This document shows positions 12,130 to 19,844 of a stretch of DNA of 27,500 nt, one piece after another. The first letter of the stretch is position 1. Each line of letters opens with the position of its first letter. The position numbers and the translations under genes are program-made. The DNA comes from Cryptococcus deneoformans JEC21. Its lineage: Eukaryota; Basidiomycota; Tremellomycetes; Tremellales; Cryptococcaceae. The notes under the pieces are model-generated. The model was not told where the DNA came from, searched no databases, and worked only from the letters and a program-made list of their open reading frames with translations. The stretch lies in assembly GCF_000091045.1 (NCBI RefSeq), contig NC_006682.1, positions 392,501 through 420,000 on the forward strand, given 5' to 3'.

Positions 12130-12460
12130 AATAAAATCGATTGTTAAGTAAGCTTTTGAAAATCGCCCCGTCGATTTTTGAGGTTATTTAACCATCAATT
12201 TTTCTTTATAAATAAGGTTAATTATGAAACATCAACAGGAAAAGTCGATCTCCTGCTGGCATCGATTTTCTACGATTTATATCGATTTTTGTCTGATGCC
12301 ATGAATTGAAACTCCTTGGGTCTCGTCGCGTCTTTCCTGGGGACAGAAGAGCTTCCCCCACGCAGTACAATCTATAACGTTACGTGGGACTCCGCTTGAG
12401 CGTGTTACAACAGCTAAATCGCCGATTTTTCTAAAAATCGATTAAAAAAAATCGATGCGT
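12130..12460. repeat. Cluster of CGATTTTT / AAAAATCG motifs with hairpins
   Basis: Over 330 bp the core ATCGATT or CGATTTT appears repeatedly (about 12135, 12159-12179, 12262, 12275, 12284, 12423, 12436, 12450). Several copies pair as inverted repeats. AAAATCG/CGATTTT at 12159-12165 and 12172-12178 has a 6-nt loop. CGATTTTT/AAAAATCG at 12423-12430 and 12433-12440 has a 2-nt spacer. GGCATC/GATGCC (12259-12264, 12296-12301) encloses two further copies. It could be a remnant of a small inverted-repeat element, a structured leader, or multiple protein-binding sites upstream of HXL1. Confidence 0.5.
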
Positions 12461-12669
12461 GAGCACCCCCTCACCTGTCCCGATCTCAGTGCGTACCCTT
12501 TGCCGATCCTTCTATTTGATTCCGCGGGCTTCCACGTCGACAAGGACGTTTTTGCTGTGCCAGCACATCAATGTTGAGTTTGCCACCTGACTTCCACATT
12601 CTTTATTATACGTACACGCCTTCTTTTCCCATTTCCCTTTCTTTTTCTTGTTGTAACATTAGTACCCCG

Positions 12670-12677
12670 CCACGTCA
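12670..12677 (-). promoter_or_regulatory. UPR element (TGACGTGG) just upstream of HXL1
   Basis: CCACGTCA on the plus strand is TGACGTGG on the minus strand, the consensus bound by XBP1/ATF6/HAC1-type bZIP factors. It ends 23 bp before the HXL1 start codon. Autoregulation of the HAC1/XBP1 class through such sites is known in other organisms; that it operates here is inference. Confidence 0.5.
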
Positions 12678-12700
12678 TCGCACCTATTTCCACTCTCGCA

Positions 12701-13979
12701 ATGGCTACCGCTGTCGCTTCCCCTTCCTTACTCTCCCCTATTCCTTCTACTTCCAAACGCTCTGCCCCTTCTCCTTCATCATCACAACCTGTCAAGCGTC
12801 CTCGTCAATCTAGTTCATCATCCAAGGATGAGGACGAGGTAGCCGCAAGTGATGAAGAGCTGGATGAAGAAACTCGTGCAAAGCTGGCCCGCAAAGAAGC
12901 TAGAGTGAGTATTCTTCCTTTGTCAATCGATGGGACGCGTTTTAACTCTCCTAATGTAGACCATCCGTAATCGCGAATCAGCTCAAAGATCGCGTAACGC
13001 CCGCAAAGCCCATGTTGCATGGCTAGAGAAGCGCGTAGTCGAGTTGGAGGCAGAAAATCGCTCTCTGAAAGGAGAGCCACCAACGTCGACGGATCCGGTT
13101 CCGACTGCGGCTACGCCCGAGCCCGCCGCACAGCCTCCTGCGCGAGAAGCTTCCACAGAGCACGACGTATTGTCCTTCGCCAACGACCTTGGTATCCCAG
13201 CAGAAGTTGTCAGCAGTGGTGTAAGCTTGTCGAACGTCGCGCCTCCTCCATCGAGCGTAGATGTAGACGTCAAGCCCATCATCGAGCCTTCACCTCTCAC
13301 ACTCGCATCGCCTGCTGTGGTGTTGACCTCGAATGACGACCTAATGGCAATCAAGACGGAGAACGCAAACCTGAGGCAAAGAGTAACATTGCTGGAGAAC
13401 CTCGTTAAGCAGGTCGTGGCCATTGCCAATTTCAGCCCGCCTGTCCCTTCTACATCTCAACGAACCCCAGTCAACCAGTTTGCATCATTACCTGCGCAAT
13501 CGTCTCTTGATTGGTCGTCAACGCTCTCGGCGACATCCATTCTGCCTGCTGGTCTTTCTTCTACCCTTTCGCCTGGCCTTCCTGCCCGTAACTCTACTGT
13601 CTCCACCACCTCGGCTTCTCAGCTTCCACACCTTGCCCAGACCTCTCAACCGGAGCTGGCGTCTTCCCGAAATGTATCGAACTCCGTCGCTTGCCACTCA
13701 GCAGTAGTGGCGACTACATCAGCACCTCTTATCAAAGGGAGGCTTGGTGTGGCCCTGCAGCGGGCGAGGGGGAATTATTCGATGCACTCTTTGGCGTTGG
13801 CGTTGGCGAAGGACGAGAAGCGGATGGCGCAGGTAGCGAGGTTAATCATCGCCTTGGCGAGACACAAGGGCTGGATATCTCACCCTCAACAATCCAATCA
13901 GTCCCTGAACATGGCGTGGAAGGGATGCTTGGAAGGGAGGAAATGCAGGCAGCGGTCGAGAGTTGGGATGAGGCGATGA
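12701..13979 (+). other. HXL1: Unspliced-form coding region of HXL1 (alternative C-terminus)
   Basis: join(12701..12904,12960..13979), 407 aa, is read when the 56-nt segment is kept. Residues 1-315 are shared with the active form. The unique 92-residue tail is basic and hydrophobic (LALALAKDEKRMAQVARLII), unlike the acidic tail of the spliced form. By analogy with HAC1/XBP1 it would be weak, unstable or inhibitory; the sequence alone does not show this. Confidence 0.8.
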
Positions 13980-14092
13980 AGGCGTTGATTGAGGATCTTG
14001 AGGGAGGGCAGAAGGAGGAGAAGGCCGGTGACAGAGAGGAAGAGCTGAAAGGGATGGAATGGTTGAACGTTGAGAGGGGTATTATGGCTTGA
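12701..14092 (+). CDS. HXL1: HAC1/XBP1-like bZIP transcription factor of the UPR (Ire1-spliced form)
   Basis: Spliced model: join(12701..12904,12960..13701,13758..14092), 426 aa; 12905-12959 is an ordinary GT..AG intron. The basic region is at about 64-84 (RKEAR-TIRNRESAQRSRNARKAH, with signature N72...R80). A short zipper follows with leucines at 90, 97 and 104. A second heptad-rich segment lies at about 198-223. In between and after are Pro/Ser/Thr-rich stretches. Hxl1 is the nuclear effector of the unfolded protein response in Cryptococcus: Ire1 removes a 56-nt intron from its mRNA under ER stress. Both predicted cleavage sites are present. Splicing changes residue 316 onward to a 111-residue acidic tail with ELFDALF, a likely activation domain. 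Without that splice the frame ends at 13979 (407 aa). A UPR element lies upstream of the ATG. Confidence 0.93.
13693..13765 (+). promoter_or_regulatory. HXL1: Ire1-type unconventional intron of HXL1 (13702-13757) with its two hairpins
   Basis: The 5' site is a perfect hairpin at 13693-13711: stem GCCACT/AGTGGC with the 7-nt loop CAGCAGT, cleaved CAG|CAGT after 13701. The 3' site is CTG|CAGC, cleaved after 13757, in a hairpin with stem GCCC/GGGC (13752-13755, 13762-13765). Both fit the Ire1 consensus CNG|CNGN. The excised piece, 13702-13757, is exactly 56 nt, the intron length reported for Cryptococcus HXL1. It begins CAG and ends CTG, so the spliceosome is not expected to remove it. Removal shifts the reading frame from the one ending at 13979 to the one ending at 14092. 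Confidence 0.9.
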
Positions 14093-14592
14093 AGAAGAAA
14101 CAAAATAACACTTTTCTACGTACACACCAAATTTACATACATATAGCTGTCGACCATCGGCCACGACATTCGTCCTGCCATCAAACCGACCAATTCCGAC
14201 TTCCTTTGGTGTTTCAATCCTCATTTTCCGTGGCCCATTCTAGGGAACCACTATTACCGCAGCTCGCCGACCCCTATTTCTCCGTAATTTTCACCCGCTC
14301 CCGAAAGGTTTGAGCCGTGATCACGTGAGTGGGGAACGAAGCTGTATCGATAATGTGTTTCCAAGTGAGGGTTTTCAGGAGGGTGTCGAGAGAGTGCTGA
14401 AGGGACGGGGAACTGCAAGGGGCGAGAGTAGTTCAATGCTGTCGGTTCGCGTAGCGATGCTTTTTTTGTATCAACATTCACCTAGATAGATTGAAGTGAA
14501 ATGTATATACTTGATTCTTCACTGTTGCTCGATCGTCAATAGGGCATATCCGAATCAAGGAAGTTCCAATTTTTTTTAAATCAGCCCTGGTA
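14093..14592. other. Region downstream of HXL1
   Basis: 500 bp expected to hold the HXL1 3' UTR and the promoter of the small downstream gene. Short frames exist on both strands (for example 14254-14481 minus) but none resembles a protein. A TTTTTTTTAAA run lies near 14570-14580. No gene is called. Confidence 0.4.
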
Positions 14593-15059
14593 ATGAGAGG
14601 GTTTACATTGGTATCGCTGCTACGTGGTGATTATTTGAATTTCGCGCGAGGGCATGCTATGTAGGGCTTGAGGGGAAGGTCCACCAGTGCGCCAAATGAA
14701 AGGGCCATCTGTCTCCTTCCAGCTCTGACTCAGTGGCTCAACGGATACGGTGAGTGAGACGTTTAGCCAGCGCTAAAACAGATCGACTCCTCCAGGATCC
14801 GGTATTTGGCTTGCGCCTTTCGAGAGGTACATACGTAGCGACTACGGTACCCATAGATATGAGGTGAGCCTACTTCTTCCTACTAACCCTTACTCTTTCA
14901 CCCTATGGGCAGCTCGACCTCTTTACAAGTTCCTTAGATCACGCCCTTGGGTGTAGTGAGAATAGAGAAGAAATAGATGTCGAGAGGACTGTTGAGTTGA
15001 ATCGGAATGCTTCCACTAGTGGGGCTGTCAGCGAAGTGGATGACGATAGAAAGGCTTAA
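14593..15059 (+). CDS. Small spliced protein of unknown function
   Basis: Model: join(14593..14626,14723..14749,14796..14863,14913..15059), 91 aa. Not recognised. Exons 2-4 read through in one frame: ALTQWLNGYGSGIWLAPFER, YIRSDYGTHRYEL, DLFTSSLDHALG, then an acidic Asn/Glu/Asp-rich tail to VDDDRKA. Introns at 14750-14795 (46 nt) and 14864-14912 (49 nt, CTACTAAC branch) have good GT..AG signals. The first exon is uncertain. ATG 14593 gives a hydrophobic start MRGFTLVSLLR with a weaker donor GTGATT. Alternatively a 7-nt exon 14654-14660 (M-L-S) with donor GTAGGG also fits, giving 82 aa. All exons are too short to stand out as open frames. Convergent with the Zn2Cys6 gene. Confidence 0.55.
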
Positions 15060-15313
15060 TTATCGTATGTTCAAGGGGATGATCTCGCCTTTGGATTGAG
15101 TACTTGTGACAATTTTGATGTATAATGCTTTTTGCTGGAGCCAAAATTATGTGCATAGGACTTTCATGTTTGAGTCGGTAGATAACGTGTATAATATATA
15201 TCTCATGCACTCCTGTTATAAATAATAAAATGATACAACAATTATATACCTGCGTCTGCCAGATTTCTGCAGTAAGCGATTATTCTCCAGCGATAACCCA
15301 GAGTTAGTGATCT

Positions 15314-18300
15314 TTATCTCCCCCTATAATCCATCCACCCGCTGGTTATCTCTAGCCCCATGTCCTTGCCCCATTCATCGAAGAATTCCTGCAGCCCATC
15401 TTGTGCTTCGTCTGCATCCTTCGAAGTAGAACTCTCCTTTGATAAGTTCTCAGTTTGACTTTCTATTGATATATCGGGAACAACAAGACCCGCTTTATTT
15501 TCCGCGCGATCAAGAGGCGTCATTAAGTCCGTCAAGGACGTCTTTGGTTCCATACCCCGATGCCCTACTCCTCTTATACTATTTTCACCTGTGGGCTTTG
15601 GAGATTGCCCATTGCGTTCCCCATCTTCGGGTTTACCGTTATTAAACCAAGTACGAACAGAGTACAATTGCTCATTATCAGGGCATCGCCCACTGCTATT
15701 GAAGTCTGAGAGGAATTCTCGATCCCAGGTGTGGGGGAAAAGGTCATTGAGAACCTTTGCTGTCGAAGGATTGGTCGATGACGAGTTGGTGGACCTCAAA
15801 TTCTGTGTACTGTCTTGACCGAAACCACCTTGGGCGCTTGACCCGCTTTCTGAGGCTACCTCGGGACTTGCAAAGCTCGAAGGACTGCTATGATGGGATT
15901 CGCCACTTCCCGCGAGACTATCCATCTCCTCGACCAAGCGGCTATGGAAAAAGGTGAGTCGCATAACCGATTGATCATTTTGGAGATCTAGCTCTCCAGT
16001 TGCTATGGCGTTCTCGATGAGTTCCGGGACAGATCTGGATTTTATGTCAGTTTCTACAGGACCTGGTAAAAGTTACTACAATCTAGCTCACACAGGAGGC
16101 CAATGCGACAAGACAGCTTTTAACGCTGCTTCATCATCCTTCTTTTCTTGTTCTCTCCTCCTTGCCGCTTCAGTCATCTTTGGGGTTTGAGAAGGAGGTC
16201 TAGAGGCTACGCGCTCTTTGTAGGCTGCCAGCTGGGCGGGAGTAGGTGTGAGGCGTTCCATAGTGACCATGATCTTATCCAGTACGTCTGCAACATCTGC
16301 CCAAGCTATGTAAAAGTATACGTTAGCCCTTTAGTATTGGAACTGTCCAGTTCTATGAGCGCTCACCCCATCCCTGTGATGAACGCGAGGGTCAGTTATA
16401 CACGTCAGTCATATACATGGTGGTCACTCACAACTTGATAAAGTGCTTCTATGCAGCAATTCATTTCCTCCTGTTTTTTCTCCCAAGTCCAGTCATATCC
16501 TCCCGGCTAATTTATGATCAGCCGCACTGCTCAAATTAATCGTATAAATGCGTAGTCACATACAGTATCATCTGGATAGCCTTGTTCGTTGGTCGGGACT
16601 TCCGCTAAAAATTGTGCGGTGGCAATGAGCTCACGTAGGAGTAGCATCGCGGCTGTAAAATTCGTCATTTCGTGTTCAATAGCCGTACACACCCTTCTGA
16701 AAACTTACTTTGGATGGTTCCGGTAGGCATCAAAGCCTAAGGAATGCGTGAGAAAATGGCTCCCGAAGAGCGAAAGATGACACACCTTGAACATTCCGAC
16801 TTGTGCTCTACAACTCCTTAGCATTATATCTATGCTCTGCGAGCTCAGATCCTCCAATATTTGTACATGACTTTGCGCCGTAGTCCAGACTCCGCGCGCC
16901 TCGTCTCTTGACTCGTCATTTAAAGTTTTGTAGGGATCCGGATGATCTTGGCTGGCGGCAATGTAGGCGGAAGAAAGCGTCTTACGGAACTCCAATTGCT
17001 CGCGAATGAGCTGATGAATGAGGAGTAGAAGGAACGGGGAGGAAAGACGAAGATTAGAGAAATACTATAATAGAAATCATTATGAGCCCAAAAGTATTTG
17101 CGTCTCAAAACTTACGTTGAGAGGAGAGAAAGCCAAAATGTCATTATTAGGGCAAGAACTCAGAACACGGGTAACTTGTGGGTTCATATCTTTATCAAAA
17201 GCGTCCTAAAGAGCAGAGTATTAGTTATACTACTGCAGCTTCATAATATCGGACTCACGATGTCCCTCCAGATTCTTTGTACATGATTACAAAATTCGAC
17301 TACATCAACAGCACCCTTTATTTTGCTAGGTATCGAGAGTGACGTCGCAATATCTCTTCCAATGAGGGTAATGCGATAATAACACCTGGAAATGGGCTTG
17401 TCAGGAATGGCATATTCTAAAAGAATGATATAAATAGACGAACGAAAGACAGAAAGAGAGCGCGTTGAAAGAAGATATTGGTAAGAGATTTGTAACGCTG
17501 AGTAGCCAATTTCCGGCGGCGTCCATGTCTGCCTTGGGTCTACTCTTGTTATTAATTGTATCATAGGATTGGCTCAACAAGCAAAAAAGCTCACACCCTT
17601 GGTTCGTTCCCCGATGCAGCGGCCCAGAAAGCATCTCCAATAAGATGAGCCCAGAATAGACGCCTAATATGCTGATCAGTTACGACGTTCATAACGGACA
17701 CAAAAGTCGTCCGCTACTTGCCTCTGTTTCATTTTGAGCTGGATTAGAGACATTGGTAACTCATCGCTGTCCGTGATGATAGGCTGATTCGAACCCCACA
17801 TGAGACCAAGAACTTGCATCTGCTGCGTGATTGCGTTGTGTATCATGTGTCCTGGAAGCAAATGAAGTCAACACTTCATAATAACCCATGAGGACTTACC
17901 CTCCATGTAATGTGTTGGTGCATCTACCGTATCATCTGTCATAAGCATGAGTTGTATATATAACGTCAGCGCTTGGACACCGGTGATGCTGGGCTTGCGT
18001 AGGATGCCATTAGTATCTATGAGCCGTTTCGTGCGTTCGAGCAAAGCTTTGCAGGCAGCAAGACGAGCCCTACCCCAGTGAGCGCGAGCTTGTGTACCGG
18101 GGACGAACTGCACATTATGACTATTAGCCATTCACTGGTATAACCAATGTCATGGATGGCATGGACTCACAGTACCATTAGCCTGAATGACTTTAGATCA
18201 CTCGTTAGCGAGCTGGTCCTATGGTAATGATATGGATGCTCACCTTTCGGGGCCGTTTCGGCCTTTTCTGGTGATAATCCAAGCACAACAGGTGAATCAG

Positions 18301-19844
18301 AATATCTTGCTCCCCATGCTTCAATCGCTGAACACAATACTTCTTGGGCCGGTGTCATTCGATCCGACCTCTGTCCTGCTCGCATCCATTCGAGGTAGAA
18401 TGATTCCGGTAAGATGGCCTAGTTAGTAAGGTTAGCTTCACTAATCCATGAATCATATAGATATCACTGACTGGGTATGAAAAATGAACAGCTTGGAAAA
18501 AGGTCTTGACCAGGTGCCGACTGAGCTCCATTCCCAACGCCCTGTCAGCCAGCTTTTCCTGAACCGCCTCCTTCTTCCCCCAACGCACAATCCTCCAATC
18601 CTCTTCTTCGGTATAGAGCTGCCAAGGATCTTTCCGACGGACTAGGACCTTCTCGCTAGGAGCTGAGCTGGATGAAGGTGATACTCCACGAGATCGTTTC
18701 TTAGTTTGTGCATTATCGTGCGGGGGAAGGGAGAGGAAGTCGGAAACGAGCTGTTGATATTCTGGCGACTGACCAGAAGACAAACTTTCCGCAATGGATC
18801 TGGTATATGAGTCGACTAAAAGGGGGGCTGATGCGCCCTTGTGGTTCAGAGGGGCATTTCCGAGAAACTGTCCATTTCCAGACTTATTAGGAGGTGGAAC
18901 AGGAGATTTAGTAACAGGAGTCCTTCCAGAGGGCTCAGCGTGTTCCATCATTTCTCTCGAATGATCTGAGAACGACCACCATATGGGGGCAGATCCCTGT
19001 TTCTCATCCAGTGAAGTCTCTGGGGGGTGCGAGAGGTTTATTAAAGGTGTAGTAGGAGCCGTCGAAGGAGGCAGGAAGGGGGGTACAGTGATGGAATTTG
19101 GGCCGACCGTATTGGTTGGGAGACTTTCGGTAGGCAGTATGGGAGGATCAAAAGGCGTCCATGAATTGGGACCAAGCCCAAGCAGCGAGGTCATATCGGG
19201 CACAGAAGCTGCACAATTCAACTCGAGGATCTCTGGCGGCAGACTATTGTTAACATCTGAAACTGGTTGGACGAGTGGTGATGGCTGTAAAGGAGTTGCG
19301 ATTATAAAATCCTCCGCAATCCATGGATTAAAACCCGGCCACATTGGGGCACTTCCAGATGTTCCACCTGCAGGGGTGTGCGAAGGCTCTCCGACAGGCT
19401 CTGCATCGCCTCCTGATGTCTCTCCTCCATCACCTCCAAATTTCTGTCGGGCTTCATCAATCCTTCGCCCTCCTTTCTTCGGTTTAGAAGGGTTGAGGAT
19501 CTGATTGGTGGTACACTTAAGCCCTTTGTTCTTGCAATTAGTACAACACACTTCAGGATTCTGTCGGACAAGATCTGCAAGAGGTATATCCTCTGGAGAA
19601 GGTGAATTTGCTGAGGTCGATGAGTTGGTGTCTCCGGCAATGGAACTGTCAGGCCGGTCTGCTGATTGGGCATGGATTGACTGGAGAAGAGGAGCAAGGT
19701 CGCACTTGACTCGCCTGTGTTTACAAGCGTCACACGCGACGTTTTGGCCTGCGTTTGTGAATGACGATAAGATTAGAGAAGGGAGATCTAATCTAGGATC
19801 TGGGATTAGGACTTACGTCGCTTCTTCTTGGGTTCTTCCGGCAT
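15314..19844 (-). CDS. Zn(II)2Cys6 fungal transcription factor with long-linker zinc cluster
   Basis: Model: complement(join(15314..16034,16092..16305,16367..16373,16432..16506,16564..16652,16709..16736,16786..17010,17116..17205,17259..17544,17595..17663,17722..17851,17900..18107,18171..18190,18244..18418,18472..19748,19817..19844)), 1213 aa. The N-terminus is basic (EEPKKKRR). The zinc cluster is C15-x2-C18-x6-C25, then a 52-residue Ser/Pro-rich linker, then C78-x2-C81-x6-C88, followed by PKKGGRRIDEAR. A long Pro/Ser-rich region reaches about 370. The middle homology region begins at RHLVKTFFQAVHFSYPAILPESFYLEWM and includes RRLFWAHLIGDAFWAA, typical of fungal regulators. The C-terminus is Ser-rich and acidic. 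Fifteen introns include a GC-AG one (17664-17721) and one flanking a 7-nt exon (16367-16373). Target genes and orthology are unknown. The intron inside 17259-17544 that other factors might have was not found. Confidence 0.88.

Larger units (their letters stand above)
11648..12700. other. GPP-HXL1 intergenic region with AT-rich CGATTTTT cluster
   Basis: 1,053 bp holding the GPP 3' end and the HXL1 promoter and probably a long leader. From about 12130 to 12460 the motif CGATTTT/AAAATCG recurs on both strands (see the repeat entry). Scattered CACGT-type cores occur: TTACGTGG at 12380-12387, a CCACGTCG near 12531, and CCACGTCA at 12670-12677. The last 100 bp before the ATG are pyrimidine-rich (TTCTTTTCCC...TTTCTTTTTC), common for a promoter/leader. 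A minus-strand frame at 11738-11977 resembles no protein I know. Confidence 0.5.

Noticed and set aside
12568..12813. Open frames on both strands around the HXL1 start.
   Set aside because: They are shadows of the pyrimidine-rich leader and the Ser/Pro-rich first exon of HXL1.
13423..13707. A third open frame inside HXL1.
   Set aside because: It has no upstream link to the bZIP frame, and the Ire1 splice joins the other two frames precisely.
12668..13712. Possible base pairing between the HXL1 leader (CGCCAC at 12668-12673) and the Ire1 intron (GTGGCG at 13707-13712), as in yeast HAC1 translational attenuation.
   Set aside because: Only six bases match, far fewer than the yeast HAC1 interaction, and such a match is expected by chance.
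17780..17800. A perfect tRNA B-box-like sequence (GGTTCGAATC on the minus strand).
   Set aside because: It lies inside conserved coding sequence of the Zn2Cys6 factor (GSNQP) and no A box or cloverleaf fits around it.
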